Positions 7,775 through 17,273 of a stretch of DNA of 64,000 nucleotides are shown one piece after another. Numbering within the stretch: the stretch's first letter is position 1; each line of letters begins with the position of its first letter. Origin of the DNA: Bradyrhizobium macuxiense (GTDB lineage Bacteria; Pseudomonadota; Alphaproteobacteria; Rhizobiales; Xanthobacteraceae); assembly GCF_007993935.1 (NCBI RefSeq), contig NZ_VITY01000006.1, positions 124,001 to 188,000 of the forward strand. The letters are read 5' to 3'. Made by a program: the position numbers and the translations under genes. The notes beneath the pieces were generated by a model that made no database searches, had not been told where the DNA came from, and saw only the letters and a list, made by a program, of their open reading frames with translations.

Positions 7775-9562
7775 CTAGCCGCCCTTGCCGTCGTCGTCCT
7801 TCTTCTTGTCGGCGGCGGCGGCGTTCGAGGTGTCGTCCGGCAGGCCGTTGTCGATCTTGGCCTGGATCTTCGGCAGCTCTTCCGGCTCGGGCTTGAGGTC
7901 GCGGGCATGCGCCCACTGGAACTTGGCTTCCAGGGTGCGGCCGACGCGCCAGTAGGCGTCGCCGAGATGGTCGTTGATGGTCGGATCTTCCGGCTTCAGA
8001 TCGATCGCGCGCTCGAGGTTCTTCACCGCCTCGTCGTAATTGCCGATCCGATAGTAAGCCCAGCCGAGGGAGTCCACGATGTAGCCGTCGTCAGGGCGCT
8101 GATCGACGGCACGCTTGATCATCTTCATGCCTTCGTCGAGGTTGATGCCCTGGTCGATCCAGGAATAGCCGAGATAGTTCAGCACATGCGGCTGCTCGGG
8201 CTGCAGCTCGAGCGCCTTGCGCATGTCGGCCTCGGCCTTATTCCACTGCTTGGAGCGCTCCTCGCAGATGCCGCGGTAGTAATAGGTGACCCAGGCATTC
8301 TTGTCGCCGCTGCCGGCCGGCAGCGCGTCGATCGCCTGCGAATAGGTGGTGGCGCAGTCGGCGAACTTCTTGCGGCCGCGCTCGATGTTGCCGAGCGCCA
8401 GGATCGCCTCGATGTCCTTCGGCTGATCCGCGGTGACCTCCTTGAGGATCTTGATCGCCTCGTCGCTGCGGTCGGCGGCGTCGAGGTTGGTCGCGAGCTG
8501 GATCTGCGCGTTGCGCTTCAGCGGCGACGACGCCGGCATCCGCTCATAGACCTTGATCGCCATCTGCGGCTTCTTCACCGATTCATAGAGATCGGCGAGC
8601 GACAGCAGCGCCAGCGGATGGTTGGGCTGCAGATAGAGCGCGAGCTGCAGGTAGACCAGCGCGAGGTCCTCGCCGCCGCGGCGGGTCAGCGTCGCGCCGA
8701 TGCCGTACAGCGCTTCGGCTGCGCCGGCCTGCGGGCTGTCGACCAGCGGCGGCAGCTTCTTGCCGGCCTTGGTCTCCTTGATGCCTTCCAGCACCAGCGG
8801 ATGGCGCGGTAGCTTCTTGTCGAACGCCTCGTACATCGCGGTGGCGGCGGCTGCATCCTTGTTGCGCGAGGTCCAGCGCGCATATTCGTCGACCGTGCGC
8901 AGCATCGAATCGTCGAGCTTGTAGACCTTCTCGAAGCGGGCGCCGGCATCTTTCTCCTTGCCGGACAACTCGTAGATCATGCCGGCGTGCAGGTCCTTGA
9001 AGATCGGATACCATTCGGGGCCGGTCAGCTTGTCGATCGAGGCGACCGCGCCCTTGCTGTCGCCGGCGCCATAGGCCGCCCAGGCCGACAGCAGCGTCGC
9101 CACCAGATCGGTGATCGGGCCGCGCACCGACTGGTTGATGTTGGACTGCGCCGCGGCGTACTTCTTCAGCTTGAGGTCGCGCACGCCGACCACGAGGCGG
9201 GCGACGCGGTTGGCCTTGTCCTGGGTCAGAATGCGGTCGGCGAGCTTGACCGCCTCGTCGATGTCGCCGTCGGCGAGCGAGGAGATGAAGGCGCGGTCGA
9301 GCAGCTCGGAATTCTTCGGATCGGTGCGCAGCGCCGAGCGGTAGAACGCCGCGGCCGAGGCCGCATCGCGTTCGACACTGGCGTGGCGGGCGGCGAGGTA
9401 GCTGCCGGCCGTGGTCAGCGATTTCAGATCGTTCTTGGACGGGAATTGGGCGGTATTGTCGGTCGGATGTTCCGGCGTTTGCGCCGCCAGCTGCGCAGGC
9501 ACGGCAAGCGCCGCGGCAGCGAGAAGGGCAATCGTCAAGCGGTTGAAACGGGTGGACAGCAT
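7775..9562 (-). CDS. exported tetratricopeptide-repeat protein
   Basis: A 595-residue TPR protein. The N-terminus is a signal peptide (positive LSTRFNRL, then hydrophobic TIALLAAAALAVPAQLAAQ), so it is probably periplasmic or membrane-anchored. Several TPR units follow, clearest near the C-terminus as repeated segments such as LNYLGYSWIDQG, VDSLGWAYYRIGNYDEAV and NDHLGDAYWRVGRTLEA. The end is charged (DKKKDDDGKGG). The ATG at 9562 is chosen; a GTG directly before it is possible. It lies between ispE and the ETF-QO gene, both leftward. TPR proteins bind partners, but no partner is suggested by the sequence. Confidence 0.88.
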   Translation of the reverse strand: MLSTRFNRLTIALLAAAALAVPAQLAAQTPEHPTDNTAQFPSKNDLKSLTTAGSYLAARHASVERDAASAAAFYRSALRTDPKNSELLDRAFISSLADGDIDEAVKLADRILTQDKANRVARLVVGVRDLKLKKYAAAQSNINQSVRGPITDLVATLLSAWAAYGAGDSKGAVASIDKLTGPEWYPIFKDLHAGMIYELSGKEKDAGARFEKVYKLDDSMLRTVDEYARWTSRNKDAAAATAMYEAFDKKLPRHPLVLEGIKETKAGKKLPPLVDSPQAGAAEALYGIGATLTRRGGEDLALVYLQLALYLQPNHPLALLSLADLYESVKKPQMAIKVYERMPASSPLKRNAQIQLATNLDAADRSDEAIKILKEVTADQPKDIEAILALGNIERGRKKFADCATTYSQAIDALPAGSGDKNAWVTYYYRGICEERSKQWNKAEADMRKALELQPEQPHVLNYLGYSWIDQGINLDEGMKMIKRAVDQRPDDGYIVDSLGWAYYRIGNYDEAVKNLERAIDLKPEDPTINDHLGDAYWRVGRTLEAKFQWAHARDLKPEPEELPKIQAKIDNGLPDDTSNAAAADKKKDDDGKGG

Positions 9563-9973
9563 CACGGTCGCCTTGCTCCAGGGATTTACGCCAAGATGGA
9601 TTTTACGGCCAAGATCTTGCGATCAGTCTCAAAATGCGAACCCAAGCGGCGGCATCACGGCGAGCGACAATGCCGCTTTTGGCGGTTATCCGCAAGGATC
9701 GCCCAAAGGCAACCCGTGACGAATCAATTGGCAGATTAGGCCCTTAGATCCGCCGATCCAGCCAGCCCCCGCAAGACGCTCCCACTATGGCGGTATCGTG
9801 ACCGGGCCGGGCATATTCGCGCGCAGACGCAAAAAGCGCCGGATCCTGACGCCACGACACCTTGTTCCGAGTTTCCTGACGTATCCGACAGTGCAATCCG
9901 GCCGCTTCCGCAAGGCAAAGGCCAAGCGGAGGTTGCGGCGGGCTGCGCTCGGCCTCACGCAAATGTGGTCGGC
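9563..9973. other. 411-base gap, no gene seen
   Basis: Between the TPR gene start and the ETF-QO stop. The part nearest 9563 should carry the TPR promoter. A weak inverted pair, CCGCTT (9902) and AAGCGG (9924), lies behind ETF-QO without a T-tract. Short open frames here lack ribosome sites and family features. Confidence 0.4.
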
Positions 9974-11632
9974 TTACATCGCCTCGTAGTTCGGACCGCC
10001 GCCGCCCTCCGGAGGAACCCAGGTGATGTTGCCGTTGGGATCCTTCACGTCGCAGGTTTTGCAGTGGACGCAGTTCTGGGCGTTGATCTGGAAACGCGGT
10101 CCTGCGGATTCCTCGACCCACTCGTAGACGCCGGCCGGGCAATAGCGGTTGGAGGGACCGGCGAACACGTCATGTTCCGACGTCTTCTGCAGGTTCATGT
10201 CGGCGACCTTGAGATGGACCGGCTGGTCCTCCTCATGGTTGGTGTTGGACAGGAATACCGACGACAGCTTGTCGAACGAGATCTTGCCGTCCGGCTTCGG
10301 ATAGGCGATCGGCTGGTGCTGCTTGGACGGATCGAGCGTCTTGCGGTCCGGCTTGGCGTGCGACTGGGTACCGAACAGCGAGAAGCCGAGCGTGTTGCAC
10401 CACATGTCGAAGCCGGACAGTGCCATTCCGAGCAAATTGCCGAACTTCGACAGCAGCGGCTTGGCGTTGCGGACCTTGAACAGGTCCTTGCCGATCGCCG
10501 ACGAACGCCAGGCATTTTCATACTCGACGAGCTCATCATTGGCGCGGCCGGCGCCGAGCGCGGCAGCGACGTGCTCGGCGGCGAGCATGCCGGAGCCCAT
10601 CGCGTTGTGGACGCCCTTGATGCGCGGCACGTTGACGAAGCCCGCGGCGCAGCCGATCAGCGCGCCGCCCGGGAAGGAGAGCCGCGGCACCGACTGGTAG
10701 CCGCCCTCGGTGATGGCGCGCGCGCCATAGGCGAGCCGCTTGCCGCCTTCGAACAGCTCGCGAATATCGGGATGCGTCTTCATCCGCTGGAATTCGTCGA
10801 ACGGCGACAGATACGGATCGTTGTAGTTCAGGTGAACGACGAAGCCGACCGCGACGCGGTTGTCGTCGTAATGATAGAGGAACGAGCCGCCGCCGGTCTT
10901 GTCGTTCAGCGGCCAGCCGAGCGTATGCTGCACCCGGCCCTTGTTGTGTTTCGCCGGATCGATCTGCCAGACTTCCTTCAGGCCGATGCCGAATTTCGGC
11001 GGCTCGGAGTTGGCGTCGAGCTTGAACTTCGCGATCAGCTGCTTGGACAGCGAGCCGCGCGCGCCTTCGGCGAACAGCGTGTACTTGCCGAGCAGCTCCA
11101 TGCCGCGGGTATAGGAATCCTTGTGGCTGCCGTCCTTGGCGACGCCCATGTCGCCGGTCGCGATGCCGCGCACCGCGCCCTTGTCGTCATAAAGCACCTC
11201 AGCGGCGGCGAAGCCCGGATAGATCTCGACGCCGAGCGCTTCCGCCTTCGGCGCCAGCCAGCGGCAGACATTGCCGAGCGAGCCGATGTAGCAGTGATGA
11301 TTGTTCATCAGCGGCGGCATGATGAAGTTCGGGATGCGGAACCAGCCTTGCGACGTCGCCCAGTAGAAGCGGTCGCTCGTGACCTGGGTCTTCAGCGGAC
11401 AGTCGGCATCCTCGCGCCAATCGGGCACGAGCTTGTCGAGGCCGGCCGGATCGATCACCGCGCCCGACAGGATGTGCGCGCCGACTTCCGAGCCCTTCTC
11501 CACCACGACGATCGAGAGCTCCGGATTGAGCTGCTTCAGCCGGATCGCGGCCGACAGGCCCGACGGGCCGGCGCCGACGATGACGACGTCGAATTCCATA
11601 GACTCGCGCGGAGGAAGGTCTTCAGCACTCAT
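9974..11632 (-). CDS. electron-transfer flavoprotein:ubiquinone oxidoreductase
   Basis: A 552-residue membrane-associated iron-sulfur flavoprotein that passes electrons from ETF (fatty-acid and amino-acid oxidation) to ubiquinone. An N-terminal FAD motif, GAGPSGLSAA, sits near residue 19. The C-terminal 4Fe-4S ligand set appears as CPAGVYEW and NCVHCKTCDVKDP. Length matches ETF-QO. The start MSAEDLPPRES at 11632 is preferred to an in-frame codon 123 bases upstream, whose extra residues are unlike the family. It is divergent from the uracil-DNA glycosylase gene. ETF subunit genes are not in the window. Confidence 0.95.
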   Translation of the reverse strand: MSAEDLPPRESMEFDVVIVGAGPSGLSAAIRLKQLNPELSIVVVEKGSEVGAHILSGAVIDPAGLDKLVPDWREDADCPLKTQVTSDRFYWATSQGWFRIPNFIMPPLMNNHHCYIGSLGNVCRWLAPKAEALGVEIYPGFAAAEVLYDDKGAVRGIATGDMGVAKDGSHKDSYTRGMELLGKYTLFAEGARGSLSKQLIAKFKLDANSEPPKFGIGLKEVWQIDPAKHNKGRVQHTLGWPLNDKTGGGSFLYHYDDNRVAVGFVVHLNYNDPYLSPFDEFQRMKTHPDIRELFEGGKRLAYGARAITEGGYQSVPRLSFPGGALIGCAAGFVNVPRIKGVHNAMGSGMLAAEHVAAALGAGRANDELVEYENAWRSSAIGKDLFKVRNAKPLLSKFGNLLGMALSGFDMWCNTLGFSLFGTQSHAKPDRKTLDPSKQHQPIAYPKPDGKISFDKLSSVFLSNTNHEEDQPVHLKVADMNLQKTSEHDVFAGPSNRYCPAGVYEWVEESAGPRFQINAQNCVHCKTCDVKDPNGNITWVPPEGGGGPNYEAM

Positions 11633-11817
11633 GATCTTTGATCTCAGCCCATTGAGAACGCTTCTAAGCTTTTCAGAGGTCGTTGTTTCCGATTTTTGGC
11701 GGAAGGACAACCATGGAATTGCGCTTTGCGAGGTTTCGCGCGGCCGCGACGCCACAGGAGCATAATCTTTTCCAAAAACCAGCCTCCGCTTTTCCCGTTC
11801 ATGCTAAAATTACATCC

Positions 11818-12642
11818 ATGATGGCCCTGCCGCCCGAGCCCACCCCTACACTGCAGCAATTGCTGGCCTTTTACCTCGAGGCCGGGGTCGATTGCGCGCT
11901 TGGCGACGAGCCGATCAACCGGCTGGAGGAGGCCGAACCAGTTCCCGCCCTCGCCGCGCCGCGGCCGGTGGCGCTCAATCCGCTGCGGCCCCCGCCGATC
12001 CCAGCAGTTCCGCGCAGCGAAATCACCGTCGCGCCGGACGCCGCGATCGCCTCCGCGCGCGAGGCCGCGCGCACCGCGGCGACGCTTGAAGCATTGCGCA
12101 CCCTGATGGAGACGTTCGACGGCTGCGCGTTGAAGCACACCGCGACCCGGCTGGTGTTTGCCGATGGCAACCCCGAGGCACGCGTGATGTTCGTCGGCGA
12201 GGCGCCGGGCCGCGACGAGGACATCGAGGGCCTGCCGTTCGTCGGCCGCTCCGGCAAGCTGCTCGACCGCATGATCGCCGCGATCGGGCTCGACCGCAGC
12301 AAAGCTTATATCGCCAACGTGATCCCGTGGCGGCCGCCGGGCAACCGCACGCCGACGCCGCAGGAGACGCAGGTGTGCCTGCCCTTCATCCAGCGCCACA
12401 TCGAGCTGGTCAATCCCGACGTGCTGGTGACGCTCGGCAATCCCTCGACGCAGGCACTGCTCGGCACGCGCGAGGGCATCATGCGCACGCGCGGCAAATG
12501 GATCGATTACGACACCGGCACCCGCACGATCCGCGCGGTCGCCACCTTCCACCCGGCCTATCTGCTGCGCTCGCCGTCGTACAAGCGGCTGTCGTGGCAG
12601 GATCTGCGCGCGATCGCGAAGGTGTTGCAGCCGGCTTCGTAA
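11818..12642 (+). CDS. uracil-DNA glycosylase, family 4-like with incomplete Fe-S ligands
   Basis: A 274-residue base-excision repair enzyme that removes uracil from DNA. Motif A is GEAPGRDEDIEGLPFVGRSG from about residue 128. The C-terminal motif region reads TFHPAYLLRSP. The first ~90 residues are Ala/Pro-rich and probably disordered. Aligned by eye to thermophilic family 4 enzymes, two of four iron-sulfur cysteines remain (C103, C187), while the other two positions are K106 and W171. The spacing of 16 between W171 and C187 matches the family. ATG 11818 or the next codon could be the start. An atypical broad-specificity UDG has been reported from Bradyrhizobium; this may be that class. Confidence 0.87.
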   Translation: MMALPPEPTPTLQQLLAFYLEAGVDCALGDEPINRLEEAEPVPALAAPRPVALNPLRPPPIPAVPRSEITVAPDAAIASAREAARTAATLEALRTLMETFDGCALKHTATRLVFADGNPEARVMFVGEAPGRDEDIEGLPFVGRSGKLLDRMIAAIGLDRSKAYIANVIPWRPPGNRTPTPQETQVCLPFIQRHIELVNPDVLVTLGNPSTQALLGTREGIMRTRGKWIDYDTGTRTIRAVATFHPAYLLRSPSYKRLSWQDLRAIAKVLQPAS

Positions 12643-12646
12643 ATCC

Positions 12647-12736
12647 GTAGCCCGGATGGAGCGAAGCGTAATCCGGGTCAGGCTGCGGAAGGTTGAGGAA
12701 GCGGCCCCGGATTTCGCTGCGCTCCATCCGGGCTAC
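12647..12736. repeat. palindromic repeat, family C copy 1
   Basis: Arms GTAGCCCGGATGGAGCGAAG and the reverse complement type, ending in ATCCGGGCTAC. It lies between the convergent stops of the UDG and the GT39-like gene. Confidence 0.85.
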
Positions 12737-12753
12737 GGCTTCACATCAAACCA

Positions 12754-14259
12754 CTACCCCTTCGGCCGCACGATCGCCCAGCCGATCCGCAGCACCGGCT
12801 GCCGGCCGTTGACCAGCCGATCGAACGAGCGCGGCACTTCCGGCACCAGGCCGGGGAAGCGTTGCGCGAGTTCGGGCGGCGGCGTACCGGCGGTGTCCTG
12901 CGCGCGCCAGACCACGACGCCGCCGGTCTCGTTGAACTTCGCGACCGACAGCCAGGGCGTCCGCTGCGGCGCGGCGTCGAGCAACAGATGCGGGCGGCGC
13001 CCGTTCATCGCAATCAGGCTGGCGATCTCGGGATCGCCGGCCACCGCGCGCAGGCGCTGGTTGGTGCGGCGCTCATAGCTGTCGTCGAAGAAGCGCCCCA
13101 TCGCGGCCGCCGGCAGCGAGGTCGGCACCTCCTTGGTGCTGGTCCAGGGCAGGAACAGCGCCGCCGCCAGCGCCGCGGCAGCAGGCGCCGCGACCGCGAA
13201 GGCCCACACCGAACGCAGCAGCCGCTGCCGCCGCAGATGGATCAGATCGCCGGTCGCGACCACGACCGCCAGCCCCGACATCAACAGCGCGACACCGGCG
13301 CCGCCGAAGGCGCGATCCAGATCGAACAGGGCGGAGATGAAGCTGCTCACGATCGCCGGCGCGAATGCGAAGAAATAGACGAATTGCTGCGCCAGCGGAC
13401 TGACCGGCGGTCGGTAGATGATCGGGGCATCCTCACCGTCTCGGGCAAACCAGCGCGAATTGAGGATCGCCAGCACCACGATCGCCACCGTCGCCACGAT
13501 CAGCCCGCCGAGCACGACACCCCAGTGCAGGGCGCGCGCCTTGAGATCGGCGAGCGCGGGCAGTGCCGGCAACGCCAGCACGTCGGCGCGGACCAGCCAG
13601 ATCAGATAGGGCAGCGCCAGCACGATGATGACCAGCAGCGCGTAGAGCGGATCGACCGCGCGCAGCGTGCGCCGCCCGCGCTCGGTTGCGACCGCAAAGC
13701 CTGACACCAGTAGGATCATGCCGATCGCCGCCGGCGTCGTCAGCAGCAGCAGGCCGCAATCGATCGACCAGGCGAACCAGGCGCTGCGCCGGTTCTGCCC
13801 GATCAATTGCCAGGAATGCAGCAGCAACAGCGCCCACAGCGGGCGCGCCAGGATCAGCGGGCCGAACTCGAGGCTCGGCGAGGAGAACACCACGACCGTC
13901 ATCGACAGCAGCACCGCCAGCACGCCCTGCGGGCCGCCGACAATGGCGCGCGCCAGCTGGTAGAAGGCGATGAAGGTTGTGATCTCGCAGACCTGCGCCA
14001 GCAGATAGACACCGAACACGTGGTTGCCGGCGGCGCGGAAGGCGATGTCGGCGAGCCAGAACGCCAGCGGCGGCCCCATGTCGGTGCCGACCTGATATTC
14101 GCGGCCGAAGGCGAGGACGGTGGCGAGATTGCCGGGCGGGCTGCCGTAGAAGATCAGCGGCAGGACCAGCCAGATCGCGGCCTGCACCAGCACCACGACC
14201 CACACCACGAGGCGCGGCCGGGCGCGGATCAGTTCGACAACCAGGGAGGTAAACCGCAT
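12754..14259 (-). CDS. polytopic membrane protein, GT39-like glycosyltransferase
   Basis: A 501-residue integral membrane protein with about ten hydrophobic segments. The first loop has TDMGPPLAFWLADIAFRAAG around residues 59-78, in the place where ArnT/PMT-type (GT39) lipid-linked sugar transferases carry an Asp-containing catalytic loop. The C-terminal ~110 residues look like an extracytoplasmic domain. It probably transfers a sugar from a polyprenyl carrier to an envelope acceptor. The closest family is inferred from topology and the first loop only. It stands alone between two repeat-bearing gaps. Confidence 0.75.
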   Translation of the reverse strand: MRFTSLVVELIRARPRLVVWVVVLVQAAIWLVLPLIFYGSPPGNLATVLAFGREYQVGTDMGPPLAFWLADIAFRAAGNHVFGVYLLAQVCEITTFIAFYQLARAIVGGPQGVLAVLLSMTVVVFSSPSLEFGPLILARPLWALLLLHSWQLIGQNRRSAWFAWSIDCGLLLLTTPAAIGMILLVSGFAVATERGRRTLRAVDPLYALLVIIVLALPYLIWLVRADVLALPALPALADLKARALHWGVVLGGLIVATVAIVVLAILNSRWFARDGEDAPIIYRPPVSPLAQQFVYFFAFAPAIVSSFISALFDLDRAFGGAGVALLMSGLAVVVATGDLIHLRRQRLLRSVWAFAVAAPAAAALAAALFLPWTSTKEVPTSLPAAAMGRFFDDSYERRTNQRLRAVAGDPEIASLIAMNGRRPHLLLDAAPQRTPWLSVAKFNETGGVVVWRAQDTAGTPPPELAQRFPGLVPEVPRSFDRLVNGRQPVLRIGWAIVRPKG

Positions 14260-14290
14260 GAAACGCCTGAAATGCCCCAGCCACCCGCGA

Positions 14291-14335
14291 GCATGATCCG
14301 GAAAAGTGCGAAGCGGTTTTCCGAAAAGATCATGC
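14291..14335. repeat. palindromic repeat, family E copy 1
   Basis: GCATGATC ... GATCATGC with inner GGAAAAG/CCGAAAAG arms. It sits 31 bases upstream of the GT39-like gene start, in the gap that begins at the rnhB stop. Confidence 0.75.
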
Positions 14336-14438
14336 TAGAACACGGCGGCGTCTTCTGATCCCGAGGGTTTTGATAACGGGCGGCGGCGGTGGAGGCAACC
14401 GGCGTCAGGTATGCCGACGCACGATCCTCAAACTCCGT

Positions 14439-14608
14439 TGTCATCGCCCGCGAAAGCGGGCGATCCAGTACGCCGCGGCCCCTCGATCGAAAACGACTGT
14501 CTCTGGAATACTGGATCGCCCGGTCCCGTCTACGCCAAGGCTTCGACGAGGCAAGCGGCCTTGGGCGAGCCGAAGCTTTAGCGGAGGCGGCGAGCCCGGG
14601 CGATGACA
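14439..14608. repeat. long palindromic repeat, family H
   Basis: The outer arms are GTCATCGCCCGCGAAAGCGG and GCCCGGGCGATGAC. Inner CTGGATCGCCCG / CGGGCGATCCAG pieces suggest a composite element. It lies just past the rnhB stop codon. Confidence 0.75.
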
Positions 14609-14632
14609 GCGTTGGGTGGGTTGAAGGCGGTG

Positions 14633-15403
14633 CTACGCCGCTTCGGACGCCGCGGCGGCTTCGCTTTCGGCGTCGACCGTGAACAGGTCGGGCTCGGCGG
14701 GAAGCGGAAAATGCTTCAGCCGTGCGGCAACGACGGGGGCGAAGAAGCTGCGGTGATGGGTGCTCGGCCCGAGCCGGTCCAGCGCCTCGAGGTGCTCGGG
14801 CACGCCGTAGCCCTTGTGCTGCTCGAAACCGTAGCCGGGGCAATCCAACGCCAGCGCGCACATCAGGCGGTCGCGCGTCACCTTGGCGATGATCGAGGCC
14901 GCCGCGATCGAGGCCACGATGCCGTCGCCGCCGATCACGGCGTCGCAGTCGCAGGGCGTGGCGAGCTTGTCGCGGCCGTCGACGAAGACGTGCTTCGGCA
15001 TTTCCGGCAGCGCATGCACCGCGCGCGCCAGCGCCCACAGCGAGGCGCGCAGGATGTTGTCGCGGTCGATTCGCGCCGGCGAGGCCACCGCGACCGAGAA
15101 CGCGGCGGTGGCGCAGATCTCCTCGAACAGTTCCTCGCGGCGCTCGGCGGTCAACCGCTTGGAATCATCGAGGCCCTTGGGCACGCGATCGGGATCCAGC
15201 ACGACGGCGGCGGCGACCACGGGCCCCGCCAGCGGGCCGCGCCCGGCCTCGTCGCAGCCGGCGACCGGCCAGACGCCGCGCTTGATCAGCGCGCGCTCGC
15301 GGCGAAAGCTCGGCCGGGTCACGGCGATGACGCGATTGGCCGGCTTGGCTGGCGCCTTGTTCGACGCGGTCTTTGACGTAGCCTTGGACTTGTCCCGAAT
15401 CAT
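14633..15403 (-). CDS. rnhB: ribonuclease HII
   Basis: A 256-residue RNase HII, which cleaves RNA in RNA/DNA hybrids and at single ribonucleotides in DNA. The acidic catalytic set is visible: Asp-Glu in CDEAGRGPLAGPV, Asp in VFVDGRDKL, and a late Asp in IIAKVTRDRLM. An unusually basic Lys/Ala-rich N-terminal ~30 residues precede the catalytic domain. The ATG at 15403 is chosen; an in-frame TTG 21 bases upstream is the alternative. A short acidic tail ends the protein. Its stop is followed at once by repeat H and then repeat E1. Confidence 0.95.
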   Translation of the reverse strand: MIRDKSKATSKTASNKAPAKPANRVIAVTRPSFRRERALIKRGVWPVAGCDEAGRGPLAGPVVAAAVVLDPDRVPKGLDDSKRLTAERREELFEEICATAAFSVAVASPARIDRDNILRASLWALARAVHALPEMPKHVFVDGRDKLATPCDCDAVIGGDGIVASIAAASIIAKVTRDRLMCALALDCPGYGFEQHKGYGVPEHLEALDRLGPSTHHRSFFAPVVAARLKHFPLPAEPDLFTVDAESEAAAASEAA

Positions 15404-15494
15404 GCGGGGATCGTGATCAACCAAGGCCCGCGACGCAACCGGGAACCCGGTGCCCTTCCCCGTTATTCAACTCGGCCCACTCCTCTTCCCGCAC

Positions 15495-15941
15495 CTAGTC
15501 GGGAATCGACACCCGCCCGCTCTCGAGCACCTCGAATCCCGGCGCGCGCACCACTTCCCACGCGTGGCCGTCGGGATCGCCGAAATAACCGCAATAGCCG
15601 CCATAGCTGGTCGGCTGCGCCGGCTTCAGCAATTTGGCGCCTTTCGACAGCGCGAACGCCATCACCCGATCGACCTCGGCATCGTCGTTGCAGTTCCAGG
15701 CAATTGAAACGCCGTGGAATGCTGATGGCCGCGGCTGATCGGGCAGCCCGGCGTCGTCGGCGAGCAGATGCCACGGGAACAGCCCGAGCACGCTGCCACC
15801 GGTCTCGAAGAAGGCCACCTCCTCGCCGGTGGCGCGCATCTTCCTGCTGAAGCCGAGGGACTCATAGAAGGCGATGCTGGCGCGCATGTCGTTGACGCCG
15901 AGGGTCAGGACGGTGAAGCGTGCGGTCGGGGCGTTACTCAT
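15495..15941 (-). CDS. VOC-family (glyoxalase/bleomycin-resistance-like) protein
   Basis: A 148-residue vicinal-oxygen-chelate protein with two beta-alpha-beta-beta-beta modules: VLTLGVNDMRASIAFYESLGF at the N-terminus (written here as VLTLGVND and FYESLGF) and GYFGDPDGHAWEVV near the end. This fits a metal-binding lyase, dioxygenase or resistance protein, with the function unresolved. The ATG at 15941 is selected because upstream in-frame codons run into repeat C2. It lies downstream of the radical SAM gene, behind that repeat. Confidence 0.85.
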   Translation of the reverse strand: MSNAPTARFTVLTLGVNDMRASIAFYESLGFSRKMRATGEEVAFFETGGSVLGLFPWHLLADDAGLPDQPRPSAFHGVSIAWNCNDDAEVDRVMAFALSKGAKLLKPAQPTSYGGYCGYFGDPDGHAWEVVRAPGFEVLESGRVSIPD

Positions 15942-15985
15942 TGCTGCACTCACTTTATTTAACGTTGTCGCCATCTTGCATCTTC

Positions 15986-16073
15986 GTAGCCCGGATGGAG
16001 CGAAGCGCAATCCGGGAATATCTCGCAACCATGTTCGACCGTCCCGGATTTCGCTGCGCTTCATCCGGGCTAC
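15986..16073. repeat. palindromic repeat, family C copy 2
   Basis: GTAGCCCGGATGGAGCGAAG arm and a matching right arm ending CATCCGGGCTAC. It begins 10 bases beyond the stop codon of the radical SAM gene. Confidence 0.85.
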
Positions 16074-16083
16074 GGGATCTCGC

Positions 16084-17250
16084 CTAGAACAGACTGAGCT
16101 GCTGCCCGCTGCGCTTCGGCTTGGCGAAGTGATCGGTGGTCAGCTTGGTGCGCCGCTTGTTGAGGCCGAGCTTTTCGCAGGCGATCTCGAAGCGGCGGCC
16201 GATCATCCAGGCCATCGGCCCGGTGCCCTTCATCCGCGTACCCCATTGCGAGTCGTAGTCGCGGCCGCCGCGCATGTCGCGGATCAGCGTGAAGACGTGG
16301 CGGTAGCGGTCGGGATAGTTCGCCATCAGCCATTCGCGAAAGAGGTCGCGGACCTCGAGCGGCAGCCGCAGCAGCACGTAGCTCGCCTCTTTCGCGCCGG
16401 CATGGGCAGCGGCATCGAGGATGCGCTCGATCTCGGAATCGTTCAGCGCCGGGATCACGGGCGCGACCATCACCGTGGTCGGGATGCCGGCCTCGGTGAG
16501 CCGCTTGATCGCCTCGAGCCGCTTCGGCGGGGTCGAGGCGCGCGGCTCCATGGTGCGGGCGAGCTTCGCATCGAGCGTCGTCACCGAGAGCGCGACCTTG
16601 GCGAGATTGCGCTTGGCCATCCGCGCCAGGATGTCGATGTCGCGGGTCACCAGCGCCGACTTGGTGACGATGCCGACCGGATGACCGGCGCGCTCCAGCA
16701 CCTCGAGAATGCCACGCATGATCTTCCGTTCGCGCTCGATCGGCTGATAGGGATCGGTGTTGGTGCCGATCGCGATCATCCGCGCTTCATAATCGGGCGC
16801 CGCCAGCTCCTTCTCGAGCAGCGCCGGCGCGTCGGGCTTGGCGAACAGCTTCGACTCGAAGTCGAGCCCCGGCGACAGGCCGAGATAGGCGTGGGTCGGC
16901 CGCGCGAAGCAATAGACGCAGCCATGCTCGCAGCCGCGATAGGGATTGATCGAGCGGTCGAAGCCGATGTCGGGCGAGTCGTTGCGGGTGATCACCTTGC
17001 GCGAGGTGTCGAGCGTGACGCTGGTGGTGAACGGCGGCAGGTCTTCGAGGCTCTGCCAGCCGTCGTCGAAGGCGACCCGCGCCTCGGCCTCGTAGCGGCC
17101 GCTGGCGTTGGACTGCGCACCGCGGCCGCGCCGCCGCTCGCGCTCGATTGCGACCGCAAGCTCGGGAAAAGGGGTGGGTGCACCCGCCGGGTTATCGGAG
17201 GGCGCCGTTACCGGCGGGTGCTTGAGGGCATGAGAGGATGCTCGGCTCAT
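16084..17250 (-). CDS. PA0069-family radical SAM protein (SplB-related)
   Basis: A 388-residue radical SAM enzyme. The cluster motif CxxxCxxC is CEHGCVYC with cysteines at 107, 111 and 114, preceded by the family's DRSINPYRG. A NTDPYQPIE segment follows near residue 162. The C-terminus has RMKGTGPMAWMIGRRF. Members of this family (PA0069 / Rv2578c) resemble spore photoproduct lyase, which repairs a DNA lesion, but their own reaction is not established. A direct repeat GAAC-N7-GAAC, the alphaproteobacterial LexA-box pattern, lies 24-38 bases upstream of the ATG. That supports SOS control and a DNA-repair link. Confidence 0.92.
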   Translation of the reverse strand: MSRASSHALKHPPVTAPSDNPAGAPTPFPELAVAIERERRRGRGAQSNASGRYEAEARVAFDDGWQSLEDLPPFTTSVTLDTSRKVITRNDSPDIGFDRSINPYRGCEHGCVYCFARPTHAYLGLSPGLDFESKLFAKPDAPALLEKELAAPDYEARMIAIGTNTDPYQPIERERKIMRGILEVLERAGHPVGIVTKSALVTRDIDILARMAKRNLAKVALSVTTLDAKLARTMEPRASTPPKRLEAIKRLTEAGIPTTVMVAPVIPALNDSEIERILDAAAHAGAKEASYVLLRLPLEVRDLFREWLMANYPDRYRHVFTLIRDMRGGRDYDSQWGTRMKGTGPMAWMIGRRFEIACEKLGLNKRRTKLTTDHFAKPKRSGQQLSLF

Positions 17251-17273
17251 GCTTTGAAGCTAACACAGCCGGA

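Noticed and set aside
9798..9989. 63-codon rightward frame behind ETF-QO
   Set aside because: Very Arg-rich, no start signal, overlaps the ETF-QO end; probably composition.
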